64,000 nucleotides of DNA from Siphonodentalium dalli (GCA_032622095.1 CP136061.1:252041582-252105581); one strand, 5' to 3'; shown: positions 48,153-59,698, counted from the first letter of the stretch. Numbers and translations are program-made. Notes: generated by a model from the letters alone, not told the origin.

Positions 48153-48846
48153 TTCTTGCATTTTCGTGATCAACTAGACAAAGTGCCAATCTAGCTGGGT
48201 AAACATCACCGGTATGGCCTCCAGGCTTCAATTCAGTGAATTTGGCCGAAACGTTAACTCTGTCGCCTATGGGAAACCATTTAGTTCAGTTATTCCTATA
48301 GAATGCCCACATGTATTCTTAAAAGAATGGCCGTTAAAATAACACCCATATGATCAAAAAGCTTGAACATTCTACCAGATAAGAGACTTATCAGGACAAA
48401 GGGATAAAACGCCGATGGATTTTAAATGTTATATACCTGTAGTTCCCTGTCAGAACGGGTCATACCGTCAGAACATCAACAAGTTCACAATAACAAATAA
48501 ATAATAAATAATAAATGGTGGAGTATGATCTATACGAGCGTATTAGTCCCAGATAATAGTAGAGATTCGTGGCATAATCAAATAAACTACGTGATCATGG
48601 CGCCTAGAAAAATGTATCTGTAATACCTCCTGTATGGAGAGTCAGATTATATACACTATACATGTATAGAAAATACAATATATATACACTCTACATTGAA
48701 GACTAATTTGAAGTGTGTCTCTCTTTTGGCTGTGACATGTGCACCGACATCGCGACCATTGTAACTTGTACGATAGCGACGTTAAGACATCAGCGACACC
48801 ATGCAGTGATACAGCAAAGCCGTCCAATGATAGATACATACCGTTC
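48153..48846. other. No gene seen
   Basis: Plain sequence. At 48800-48850 the phrase ccaatgatagatacat..ccgttctata matches 54480-54510. It is the target repeat into which the M element pair inserted. Confidence 0.4.
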
Positions 48847-48850
48847 TATA

Positions 48851-49300
48851 GGTTACAGTGAAGTAATTCGATTGGTAGCGCCCTCCAACGGATTTTGAAC
48901 CAAGATGCAGGAGAGAATTAAACAAATTCTGGGCTCTGGTTGGTTAATAGTAGTTTTGATATTTAAACATATAAAATACATGCAATCACTCCTCTTGAAA
49001 TTTCAGACTCCAAACAAAACATTGGCACATTGTAAAGCACGTGGTTCCTAGATTTAATTTTTTTGGTGTGAGGTAAAAAATGTCAATATTTTGTTCATGC
49101 AATTCTGACTCTCGATTATAAATCCCAAATTTAAAGGTGCATTCCATGCTCGACGATATGATTTTTTCATGCAGAAACTTTGCGCAGATGCCAATCCTGG
49201 TGACCATGTACTCATTTATCACAATTCGTGGATAGTCAGGGCTGCAGGCCATTATATGTTAACACTGAGGCCTATGGGAAATAATTACTTCACTGTAACC
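48851..49300. mobile_element. GGTTAC-family element M1 (uninterrupted copy)
   Basis: The 450-bp element begins GGTTACAGTGAAGTAATT and ends AATTACTTCACTGTAACC, a perfect 18-bp inverted terminal repeat. TATA lies immediately left (48847-48850). It shows the uninterrupted sequence ggccattatatgttaac, which in M2 is split by a larger transposon. No coding capacity. Confidence 0.85.
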
Positions 49301-50190
49301 TAAAGCACAAAAATTATAATTTTTCTCATTTGGGCCCAGTGGTGGGTTTCCTATCAATATTGACCAACAAACAATCAGGGAACTTGTAGCACGTGGCATA
49401 TTATATTATTTGAGTTGGTGGTAATCAATGAGAAGCCAATATTAACCCATCTTGGACAATTTTTGCCTCAATTTTCACCTCGAAAATCTCCCCTTTTTGT
49501 CCGTTATGAGCCCATATGTGTACCTTTAATGAATGTCATGGTAACAAATCGCGCACTGAACATCGAGGGTCAGTACACAACTTAAATAAAGGCTTTTCGA
49601 CTAGGCATGAGAGCAAACTACATACCTATCTGTGGCAGGTCTCTAAATTTGATGTAAAACATGACCAGTTCAGGGTTAAATGGCAGCCAATTAGTCTGCT
49701 TGAGGTGGCTTGTCGACAAAAAGTGTTACACGGTGGTGTGTTTGAGTGATGTGGCTGTTTCCATGCACATACATGTAGGCACAGAATAATTCTGCTGCAC
49801 TCAAAACTTCAGTTTTATGCCAAAATTTCGTTTACCAGGACCCAGAATTTGTCAAGTGCGCCCAATTCAAGCTCCAGCGTGTCCATGTTTATCCGGCGAA
49901 CCATCGTTCATATTTTCTCAGAGAGAAATCGGTCAGCTATAACACCAATGATGTGTATATATGCTACCATCATTTACGTTATCGACATGGACCTCACATG
50001 GTGACTTTTCGTATTCATTTTAAGATATATTGTGTTGCAATTGTAAACAGGGGTGGTGTCAGGAAAGGGTTAATAAGACGAAAACAAAGTCATTGATAGA
50101 GATTTTGTATTTTATTTTCAAATGTGAAGAGTCCAGGGACCGATTTGTGTCATTTTCAGATGGCATGTTATTGACGCTGTTGTCACTTTA
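49301..50190. other. 890-bp spacer between M1 and M2
   Basis: Single-copy in the window and not similar to spacer B of the first array, although of almost the same length. An ORF at 49516-49749 (77 aa) has no recognisable domain. Confidence 0.5.
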
Positions 50191-51203
50191 GGTTACAGTG
50201 AAGTAATTCGATTGGTAGCGCCCTCCAACGGATTTTGGACCAAGATGCAGGAGAGAATTAAACAAATTCTGGGCTCTGGTTGGTTAATAGTAGTTTTTAT
50301 ATTTAAACATATAAAATACATGCAATCACTCCTCTTGAAATTTCAGACTCCAAACAAAACATTGGCACATTGTAAAGCACGTGGTTCCTAGATTTAATTT
50401 TTTTGGTGTGAGGTAAAAATGTCAATATTTTTTTCATGCAATTCTGACTCTCGATTATAAATCCCAAATTTAAAGGTACATTCCATGCTCGACGATATGA
50501 TTTTTTCATGCAGAAACTTTGCGCAGATGCCAATCCTGGTGACCATGTACTCATTTATCACAATTCGCGGATAGTCAGGGCTGCAGGCCATTATCACGCT
50601 GGTCATCCGTGTAACGAGGACCCGGAGTAGTAACGACGGACGGGATTTCCGTGTGAAGAAATTGTCTCGGGATGGTCAAGAAAAACGTTCAGTAAAGGTC
50701 TTTAAAATTAATCTACCTATGTTTTAGTGTACGTAGTGTTTTGGCACAATATTAGTCTAAATCTGTGGGTGCTAAATTGATGTCAACGTGTCCACAATTA
50801 ATGTATAAAGAGGAAGTTGTTGCAAAACCCTAAAATTGCACGCAAATTGACGCACAAAAATAATTATATCACGTGCAAATCTGAACAATTCATGACGTTG
50901 AGGTCCCGCCGGGATCCCTGTCATTGAAATATAAGCAACACAACCACCGCCCAGTAACCAGTTTCCAGCAATTCGAATAGTTAGCATTATCAACGAGTAA
51001 TGAGGACCCGTTGTCATGTAACGTTGGACGCGCTTCAGAAATCACATTGATTAACCGCGGACGCGAATATTCCGACAAACAATTTATTTAGAAACATGAA
51101 TGTTTTGAATGTATAAGGAATCACATGCATGTTTATGTGTTTTACCAGTATTTGTCGCACTGTTAACCATCTGTTTCACAGCAAATTTTAAACAGACGAA
51201 ACG

Positions 51204-51479
51204 TTGTCAGGAGACTTAGGTGCTTCCTCTCGCCATTACTCTGTTTCTCTTTGCACAACTAAGAGTGTATATGAATGTTTGCTATCGATAGGCACGTGGT
51301 TGGGTGGATTTAGGACCCTAGCCATCGGCGAGATAATATCACTCAAGCTAATATGGGACCCTGATGCAAATTACACGTGTGTGGAGATCACTAACCCATG
51401 CCAGCAGGCATGTTGTGATACTGAAACAGTAAATTTGTTGTTGAACATTTCAGGCCTTATAAAATGTGTGTCGACATGA
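51204..51479 (+). CDS. Uncertain small ORF inside transposon Z
   Basis: A 91-aa ORF with five cysteines in its second half (NYTCVEITNPCQQACC...IKCV). No known domain is recognised. It lies about 100 bp upstream of the larger decayed gene and could be a separate exon or chance. Splice sites were not resolved. Confidence 0.25.
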   Translation: MSGDLGASSRHYSVSLCTTKSVYECLLSIGTWLGGFRTLAIGEIISLKLIWDPDANYTCVEITNPCQQACCDTETVNLLLNISGLIKCVST

Positions 51480-51582
51480 ACTAATGCAAGTAATTTGCAG
51501 GATACCGACATATTTTTTCGCTACTAAACACAGGGTCGTGAATAAAAAAAAATTGTATTGACTATCAAGTCCAGAAAACAGA

Positions 51583-52989
51583 ATGACAGAGTATAAAGAT
51601 TTCCCTCCACCGAACATAGACCCAACTGTTCAATGCCATGACACCCCGGATAGCAATATAGTTCATCCGGAGGAGGACCTGATAAATAAACGCTACAATC
51701 CAGAGAAGTCGGGAATGGGCAGTAATAGTTCACAATCCGACGACAGGTATACACACCTCTCCCGGGGCAATTTTTGTTTATCAAAACTGGAAGTCAGTAG
51801 CGATGAGGAAAAATCGGAGGCCCCTATATCACATGGTGACATCCAGTCAGCCATCCCCGGTAAAAATGTATCGGCTATCCCCTCAACTAGGATAAATTAC
51901 TTGTCCATATATGCTCAGGAAAGAGTAAAATTGATTGCTGAAGTGCGAAAGACCAGGGGTGATGAGAGGGTGTACGACCAAAAGATCCTTATATAAAACC
52001 CCGGAATGACTCGCTGGATATGCACAGGGCCCCGCGGCCATACCTCAGACCGGTTGTGAGTAATGATTATCATTACTCGGGACAGGCCTTTGCTAATTAT
52101 GACCACGGCCAATACGCATCGGAAACCCAAACGACAAAATATGACTACAGCCACTCAAATAATAATCACAGGGCCAGTGACGATGACCGTCGCACGTCAA
52201 ATAAAATGAATAATAAAGTGGCAGAGCTGGAACAACGATTTGGGTTGTTGGAGAGTTTAAGCAGATTAAACAAACCAAGGGCTAATGCGGGTGACCATTA
52301 TAGGGAAGGGTTCCCAGAGGGGGGCCAAAGCCCACGAGAATATGAGCCGCCAAACAGTAATTACCACGGTAGTGATGATAACCACCAATGGACAGGAGGA
52401 CCATGCAGTCGGCTTATCATGTGATGATAGTAACTACCATCACACCACGGCTAATCTGGAGAGTCAATTGGCTGACATCGAACAGCGATTTGGGTAGTTT
52501 AAAGATTTAATGCAATTAAACAAACCAAGATCGAGCGATGGTGGCTATCATAGGACCATTACTCACGAACTGATGCCAGGCCAAGATAATTATAATGCCA
52601 GGGACGATAACAGTCGCTTGACATGGGGGCAAGGAGGTCCACCAAGTGACGATGACCGCCACTTGACGGGAAATTCAAACTGTGAGACCGACCGAACCGG
52701 TGGGACAGGACAACACATTAAGCCTATCACAAATGACGGTACTACAAGGGAGCTGGGGATACACAGAGGGGCAGCACATGCCACTCGCGTTGTCCAACAG
52801 CCAGTAACAGTACCGGTTGTGACACCTCCCCACTACAGGCCACCCGAACATGTCACTGGCCAATCAGTAACACAGGTTCAGTCCAAGGGAATACACATGG
52901 ACACTCATGAGTACAGGCCACCTGAACCCGTCACTGGCCAGTCAGTGGCACAAGTTCAGTCCCAGGGAATACACATGGACATGAACTGA
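51583..52989 (+). pseudogene. Decayed hydrophilic repeat-protein gene in transposon Z
   Basis: Three ORF pieces (51583-51996, 52020-52424, about 52425-52989) join into one long reading. Around 51980 the first frame (VYDQKILI-stop) is better continued one frame over (KDPYIKPRNDSLDMHRAPRP). Another shift lies near 52385-52424, and a TAG interrupts at about 52496. Two homologous units can be seen: VAELEQRFG..LNKPRANAGDHY and LADIEQRFG(stop)..LNKPRSSDGGYH, each with a short coiled-coil-like start. The C-terminus has a doubled motif YRPPEHVTGQSVTQVQSKGI / YRPPEPVTGQSVAQVQSQGI. The product would be acidic, Asp/Asn/His-rich and low complexity, vaguely gag-like. Introns instead of frameshifts cannot be excluded. 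Function unknown. Confidence 0.55.
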
Positions 52990-53358
52990 TGCTTCGTGCT
53001 TGCGGAGTCCACTCGAATCCACGAATGATATGTTGCATGTAGTACATGCGTGTGTGACCTCGATGCAAACCTTGCTGTGTCGATTTCTGACGTCCTTTGA
53101 ACTAAAGGTTTTGTTGCACCCTCTGCAAACACGTGGATAGCTTTGTGTATGTCGGTTCACGTGTGACTGGAAGAGATTTGGTTTGATAAATGTCTTTCCA
53201 CATCCTTCAAACGGGAAACATTGTTTTAATGCTTCGTTGTGTATTTTGTAATGTTGTCTGAACACGGATAGACTGAATAACATCACACCACACTTCTCGC
53301 AGAGAACATTATGGTGGTGGCCATATCTGTGAGCCCTGAATTCATCACTCGACGACAT
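52942..53358 (-). CDS. C2H2 zinc-finger protein ORF in transposon Z
   Basis: 138 aa with four zinc-finger-like units in order: CEKC..HYKIH (C-x2-C-x12-H-x3-H, residues about 19-39); CFPFEGC..HVNRH (x5 between cysteines instead of the usual 2 or 4); CRGC..HSKVC (a C2HC variant); CTTCNISF..HEASVH. TFIIIA-like fingers bind DNA or RNA. Its 3' end overlaps the end of the plus-strand decayed gene by 48 bp, so the two are convergent. The frame is intact, unlike that neighbour. A further exon upstream (beyond 53358) is possible. Whether it is a captured host gene fragment or a transposon protein is not clear. Confidence 0.65.
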   Translation of the reverse strand: MSSSDEFRAHRYGHHHNVLCEKCGVMLFSLSVFRQHYKIHNEALKQCFPFEGCGKTFIKPNLFQSHVNRHTQSYPRVCRGCNKTFSSKDVRNRHSKVCIEVTHACTTCNISFVDSSGLRKHEASVHVHVYSLGLNLCH

Positions 53359-54432
53359 GGGTTTGTCTTTTATATGAGAAAGTGAATGTTGCCGTAATGA
53401 TTGCAGGTTTATATATTTCTTTCCAAATTCGTGGCACTGCTTGTTACCAGCACCACGCAGAAGGCGGGATCACTGGGGAAGCTAGGCTGTCGTCGACTTC
53501 CAGGAATTCGCCTTCAATAGGCACCAATATTTCTCCGTCTGAAAATGAAAAATAGAAATTTATAAATAACAAGACTGGCTATTGTTTATATATGGGGGGG
53601 TGCAAATGTAATTTTGAGAACTGTTAGGAGTGTTTAGTTTGGTTCAAGGGGATACAGTTGAAAAAATCCTGGTCGACATGCATCACCCGCCCCCAACGGA
53701 GACGACATGGACACGCCCCGGTGTGTTAGAGTATATCTCCCATTATGTTGTGCAAAAAAAAAATCTGATTATTAATTGGACATATCCTAAATATTTTACC
53801 TTTATTGTTTTTCAAACATGACCATATATACCTATGACATATCATGTGAAGGTAAATATTTCTGAGAGAAAAAACGCGTCCGTCGTTACAAATTTTCGCA
53901 TCCAGTTACTTTCCCAGATAAAATTCAACGGGTCCTCGTTACTACCAAAGTTGCTGGAAACGCGAATAAAAGTCCATTTTACTTGCATCTATAGCAATCC
54001 TGAAATTTCTACGGTATGTTATATATGTGAACGGTACACACATCATCCGACACGACAACATGTATCAGGGAGGAGGTTTCGTATTTCTGAATTTTCATTA
54101 GTTATTTGAACATATATTCTTTGATAAATCGAAACCTCATAGTTTATTGTCACAAATGATGCTAAAATATATAATCCAGTATGACATAACAAGTTGTAAT
54201 TGGAGAACCAACTATTGTTAACGATAACAATACAACAAAATCGTCTGCTTAAACCGACAAGGTATTATAATAACGATATGTGTGTACCTACCTGAACTCA
54301 TCGCTCATGGAAAGGATGATGGATTAGTCGCGTCCGTCGTTACTTATCCGGGTCCTCGTTACACGGATGGCCAGCGTGATTATATGTTAACACTGTGGCA
54401 TATGGGAAATAATTACTTCACTGTAACCTATA

Positions 54433-54620
54433 GTCGCTAAGACCACAGCGATATGCATACAGTGAAACACAAAGCCCGCCCAATGATAGATACATGCCGT
54501 TCTATAGACGCTAAGACCACATCGATATGCATACAGTGAAATACAAATGCCGCCCAATGAAATATATATATTATATATCTACCATTCTATCGTAATACAT
54601 AACCCGCAGACCATTGATGT
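54433..54620. repeat. Short tandem repeat serving as insertion target
   Basis: Units of about 75 bp (cgctaagaccacagcgatat, gcatacagtgaaacacaaa, cgcccaatgatagatac) occur about twice here, and a diverged unit lies left of M1 at 48770-48850. The junction ccgttctatagacgctaag near 54500 is an undisturbed version of the M1/M2 target site. Confidence 0.7.
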
Positions 54621-55624
54621 ATTGAACGAGAACAGAGAATGTTGTGATTGCATGTTTGGACGAAGTGTGCCTATTCTTTAAGCAGGTTAGTATATATATG
54701 TAGTGACTAAATCAACATACGTACCAATATCAATGACTCACTGAGAATGTCATATACATACATTAGATATAGTACATAACAGTTTAAAGATGGTCTGTCT
54801 CTTTGTAAACTTGTGTTATATAGTTATCTATATAGATTATATATTCTCTGATAGCACTACAATTCTTTCACAAACACAGTTAATATTGAGAGCATATAGC
54901 TCTGGTGTATAAAATATTAGATATGAATTGAAGACCCCTAACATTTAACTGGCGGCTGGGCTTGGGTAAATAGCCTTTTTTTATAAATTTATTTTTGAGA
55001 ATTTGTTTCTGGAATTACAACACTTGACCTAGTTTTTTAAAATCTATAAAAAAAATTCTAAAATAAATACATCAACTTTCTAATAGAACAAATTCCAAGC
55101 CGATCCGCCGAATAAATGTGTATTGTTCCCAATACCACACAAAGTCACACCCAGAAATATTTGCAACTCTGTCACTTTTGCTGCGGAGATTTGCATGGAA
55201 ATTCCAATTCAAAATTGGTCACCTGACCTCCTCCTTAACTGCGATAGATAATGGACAATGTGATACTTTCATCCAAAGTGAAATCTGACGTTGAGCTCAT
55301 GTACCACGGGCTTCAGTTGTTGTAGTTAAGAAATTCCCATAAATTAAAGTAAGCCCTAATTTGGGAGTGCTCTGTCAAGAATGTTTTGCGGATAAATCCA
55401 TATACATTACACAACAGATTGAATTTATTCTCGTTTCTCGAAGTGAGTGTTTGAGTTTTGAAAAGATACAACATATATCGCATATCTTGTTTTATATCAA
55501 GCCTATAGGTGGCAGTGTGCATCCAAAAGTGTTGTAAACTGAGCTCGAGGTATCATTCGGGATCGACGGTCATGAATAGTCCTAACGGTGTGGGCCTTTA
55601 AAATATATTGGTATATGATTATAA
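54621..55624. other. No gene seen; repeat fragments
   Basis: 54650-54690 carries the ttggacgaagtgtg...ctttaagcaggt repeat. 54787-54960 resembles the left end of the 21535 MITE (tttaaagatgg, ctctttgtaaac, ttagatatgaattgaagac). 55250-55470 belongs to the gagaaatccatat repeat family. Confidence 0.45.
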
Positions 55625-57372
55625 TAGTCCAGTGCATTTATGAGAAAAAAGTGCCAAACCTCAAACTAATTGCAACACAATGTTTCTTAGCAGGATTATG
55701 TCTATTAACCAATTATAAACAGCATACTGAAAATAAAAAAGGATCAAGAAAGGCGAAATTGTAAATTTTGTGAAATAAATTAGTTAAATTTTGGTCATTT
55801 TTAAGACTCAATTTATAGCTTTTCAAGGATGTTTATAAAAACTTCATTTCGTATGTCCTTCCATTTATATACTCCATTTTGTTAAGTACACAATCATGAT
55901 TACAGAACAGAAAACATTTTCCAGATACGTTGAGTATGTTTCGAGTTATGTGCCTCCAAATTTGGGAGTTTGTCTAATTTCAGAGCCTCAATTTCCAAGA
56001 ATTAGCTAAAATCCATATTTTATTGTCTAGTATCTTAAAAACTAGAGAAAAATGAAGGGGATATCTTGCTGTTCTATTAGTTTCCTCACTATATTGTGCA
56101 CAACAAATTATTAGTTCATGCATCTATGATCGAGAAGACAAACATATTCTTAAACAAAATGTGTGTCCCATTGTATGGACTTTGCCAAATTTGCCCTGTG
56201 ACACAGAACTGGTGTGATGAAATACCATATTTGAGGTCATACAACTCAATAAATTGATATCCATATGCCCTGTATTTCTCATATCCACTTAAGTGTACTA
56301 GGTTAAATACACTGTGCTGGAGTTGTTAAACACATGTGTGCCAAGATCATCTTATGGCCCTATGAATTTATGCATCAAGGTCCATGTTTTCTGAGATTTT
56401 GTCAATATGGTTCCCCCTACCCCATTTTTCAGATATTCAAATTTAGCGTCAGTTTCCAGAAAAATGAGTGAAATGCAGTGACATTCATTAACATATCCAA
56501 TATAAGGCTATTATTTCAACACTAAGGTGTTTTAGGGGGAAAGTTCAAATGATTTTACACATTAAACGCACATTGTTTTTTCTATTTATACAAAAAAACG
56601 TTTAAAAATGGACAAAAACGCCAAAAATGGCATTTTTTATAAAAGTCAATTCTAAGGATTCATAGGGTCATAATTTGGTTTCTACATCATGATTTTGGAA
56701 ATTCCTTCACAGTGTGTTTAACCATGTATACTTAAGTGATTATGAGACATACAGGGGAAATGAATATCTATTTATTGAGTTGTATGATCTCGAATATGCT
56801 ATTTAATCACGCCCGTTCTGGACCACAGGCAAATTTGGCTAATGGTGGAACACACATTTTGTTTAAGAATATTTTTGTCCTCTCAATCATAGATGCAAAA
56901 AGAATTCATGTTGTGCACAACCTAGAGAGGAAATGACCAAAATAACAAGAAATCCCTTTATTTTTCTTTAGTTTTTAAAATGCAAAACCATAAAAAATGG
57001 ATTTAACTGATTTTGAGAAATTGGGGCTCTGAAATTAGATAAACTCCAAATTTTGGAGGCGCATAACTCAAAAAATACTCAACGTATCTGGGAAAGGTTT
57101 TCTGTTCTGTAATAAGGTTTGTGTACTCTACAAAAGGATATATAAATCGAAGGCCTTGTGAAATAAAAACATTTATAAACATTTTTGAAAAGCCATAAAT
57201 TGAATATTTTACCAAATATTGACAAATTTATTTCACAAAATTCATCAATTTCGCCTTTCTTGATTCTTTTGGATTTTTAGTGTGTTGTTTGTGATGGGTT
57301 CAAGTACTTATTCCCACTGAGAAACTTTGTGTTACAATTAGTTTGAGGTGAAACAATAAATGCACTGGACTA
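55625..57372. mobile_element. Large foldback element (1.75 kb)
   Basis: Ends TAGTCCAGTGCATTTAT and ATAAATGCACTGGACTA are inverted. The two arms, about 55625-56330 and 56680-57372, are diverged inverted copies over most of their length. Matching pairs include aaggcgaaattg / atttcgcctttcttga, acgttgagtatgt / actcaacgtatct, gtgcctccaaatttgg / ccaaattttggaggcg and tgtgcacaacaaat / tgttgtgcacaac. No ORF carries a recognisable domain. It sits inside the flank of a palindromic MITE, whose uninterrupted counterpart is near 1340-1365. Confidence 0.75.
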
Positions 57373-57374
57373 TA

Positions 57375-57520
57375 AGGAATGACTTGCAGATCGATTTGGG
57401 GTCATTGGTTTTGACCGACAGAGTAATTAAACAAAGTCCGTATTAATCCCTTCGGGATTCACACGTTTTATTTATTTACTCTGTCGGTCAAAACCAATGA
57501 CCCCAATCGATCAGCAATTA
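57375..57520. repeat. Palindromic MITE, copy 2
   Basis: Counterpart of 1363-1510. Arms ggggtcattggttttgaccg and cggtcaaaaccaatgacccc are perfect inverted copies around cccttcgggattcacac. The outer right arm is lost. Confidence 0.8.
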
Positions 57521-57639
57521 AATAATCGTTCTCGTGATCAGCTTCAGGTTCTCGTGGTTTGCAAGTTCAACACCGAAGTTTTCCAAATGGGTTTTTACTT
57601 CCGAGAAGAATCGCATATAATCTTGAATCATAATGATAG

Positions 57640-57840
57640 TCATGAATAGTCTAAATTGGATAGATTATCTTATTCGTGCCTTCAGAATTAAGAAGGGTGA
57701 CGTTAGTCCTGATTGGTAGTTATGAACTCTACTCACTCGCGCTTCTCGCTCGGGAATGGAGTTAATAACTTCCAGTCAAGGCAAACGCCATCCTCCTTAA
57801 TTATGAAGACACTCGTTCGGATGATCTATCCAATACTAAT
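57640..57840. repeat. Palindromic element R3 upstream of D4
   Basis: Third copy of R1/R2: attggatagat, cagaattaagaaggg, ctcgcgcttctcgctcgg, gatgatctatccaat. Upstream of it, 57605-57640 also matches D1 and D2 (gcatataatc..gaatcataat). Confidence 0.75.
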
Positions 57841-57884
57841 CGTATAGACGTGACAACAGGAACGTCGTTCATCCGAGCGAGTGC

Positions 57885-59430
57885 ATGGGAGTGGGGGTAA
57901 GTAAGCCGGTAGGCGTGAACACGAATGGAACGATTATGTGTGATAGTTGCGGGTAGAGAAAGTAAGCCGGTTGGCGTTAACACGCATGGAACGATTAGGT
58001 GTGATAGTTGCGGGTGGGAGAAAGTAAGTCGGTTGGCGTTAACACGCATGGAACGATTAGGTGTGATAGCTGCGGGTGGTAGAAAGTAAGTCGGTTGGCG
58101 TTAACACGCATGGAACGATTAGGTGTGATAGTTGCGGGTGGGAGAAAGTAAGTCGGTTGACGTGAACACGCATGGAACGATTAGGTGTGATAGTTGCGGG
58201 TGGGAGAAAGTAAGTCGGTTGACGTGAACACGCATGGAACGATTAGGTGTGATAGTTGCGGGTGGGAGAAAGTAAGTCGGTTGGCATTAACACGCATGGA
58301 ACGATTAGGTGTGATAGTTGTGGATGGGAGTAAGTAAGCCGGTTGGCGTGAACACGTATGAACGATTATGTGTGATGGTTGTGGATGGGAGAAAGTAAGC
58401 CGGTTGGCGTTAACACGCATGGAACGATTAGGTGTGATAGTTGCGGGTGTGAGAAAGTAAGTCGGTTGACGTGAACACGCATGGAACGATTAGGTGTGAT
58501 AGTTGTGGATGGGAGTAAGTAAGCCGGTTGGCGTGAACACGTATGAACGATTATGTGTGATGGTTGCGGGTGGGAGTAAGTAAGCCGGTTGGCGTGAACA
58601 CGTATGAACGATTATGTGTGATGGTTGCGGGTGGGAGTAAGTAAGCCGGTTGGCGTGAACACGTATGAACGATTATGTGTGATGGTTGCGGGTGGGAGTA
58701 AGTAAGCCGGTTGGCGTGAACACGTATGAACGATTATGTGTGATGGTTGCGGGTGGGAGTAAGTAAGCCGGTTGGCGTGAACACGTATGAACGATTAGGT
58801 GTGATAGCTGCGGGTGGTAGAAAGTAAGTCGGTTGGCGTTAACACGCATGGAACGATTAGGTGTGATAGTTGCGGGTGGGAGAAAGTAAGTCGGTTGACG
58901 TGAACACGCATGGAACGATTAGGTGTGATAGTTGCGGGTGGGAGAAAGTAAGTCGGTTGGCATTAACACGCATGGAACGATTAGGTGTGATAGTTGCGGG
59001 TGGGAGAAAGTAAGTCGGTTGGCGTTAACACGCATGGAACGATTAGGTGTGATAGTTGCGGGTGTGAGAAAGTAAGTCGGTTGACGTGAACACGCATGGA
59101 ACGATTAGGTGTGATAGTTGTGGATGGGAGTAAGTAAGCCGGTTGGCGTGAACACGTATGAACGATTATGTGTGATGGTTGCGGATGGGAGTAAGTAAGC
59201 CGGTTGGCGTGAACACGTATGAACGATTATGTGTGATGGTTGCGGGTGGGAGTAAGTAAGCCGGTTGGCGTGAACACGTATGAACGATTATGTGTGATGG
59301 TTGCGGGTGGGAGTAAGTAAGCCGATTGGCGTGAACACGTATGAACGATTATGTGTGATGGTTGCGGGTGGGAGTAAGTAAGCCGGTTGGCGTGAACACG
59401 CATGGAACGATTATGTACGAGAGTTGCTGG
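57885..59430. repeat. 61/62-bp minisatellite upstream of D4 (about 25 units)
   Basis: Same unit as upstream of D1 and D2. Homogeneous blocks of the cgtatgaacg subtype (58530-58800, 59140-59400) alternate with blocks of the cgcatggaacg subtype, indicating local block duplications. Minus-strand ORFs of 79-146 aa across it are repeat artefacts. Confidence 0.95.
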
Positions 59431-59529
59431 TGGATGTGTGCGAATGTGCTTGTGGATGAACTGGTATGCTGTGTCAGACTGTATGTATGTGCGTTTGTGG
59501 TATGGTGGTTGGCTGTACTTGTGGACGTG

Positions 59530-59698
59530 AAGTTTATTATATTCTTCTTCCAATTTAAACACATCGCAAACGTGTCGTTGAAGGCCACATGGACTGGATT
59601 CCTTGAATGTCCGTACAATCGTATTGATGCATCGGTGCTCACACATCGCAGAATACAAGCCATCCATTGTTTCTAAAAATAAACCTTTTCGTTACAGA
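59530..59698 (+). promoter_or_regulatory. Conserved D4 leader/upstream region
   Basis: Nearly the same as the D2 leader: aatttaaacacatcgcaaac, ggccacatggactgg, gtacaatcgtattgatgcat, cacacatcgcag, ccttttcgttacag. This is the most complete version against which the D1 deletion and D3 rearrangements can be judged. Confidence 0.5.

Larger units (their letters stand above)
50595..54378. mobile_element. Transposon Z: 48-bp inverted ends, CAC start, 5-bp target duplication
   Basis: This 3784-bp insertion in M2 duplicates ATTAT (50590-50594, 54379-54383). M1 gives the empty site. The left 48 bp (from CACGCTGGTCATCCG) and the right 48 bp are inverted copies with 45 matches. Diverged second copies of the same end motif lie inside each end: 50997-51030 (aatgaggacccg, gtaacgttggacg) and 53876-53943 (gcgtccgtcgttac, gggtcctcgttact). 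Ends starting CAC with 5-bp duplications are known from Transib and RAG-like (ProtoRAG) elements, but no transposase of any family is recognisable here, so the superfamily is undecided. It carries a decayed repeat-protein gene (+) and a C2H2 ORF (-). Confidence 0.85.
50191..54428. mobile_element. GGTTAC-family element M2, interrupted by transposon Z
   Basis: The two halves (50191-50594 and 54379-54428) rejoin into an element like M1, with the same GGTTACAGTGAAGTAATT ends in the same orientation. TATA lies immediately right (54429-54432). Confidence 0.85.

Noticed and set aside
50595-54378. Calling Z a RAG/Transib transposon outright
   Set aside because: Only the CAC start and 5-bp duplication support it. 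No transposase motif and no RSS-like nonamer were found.
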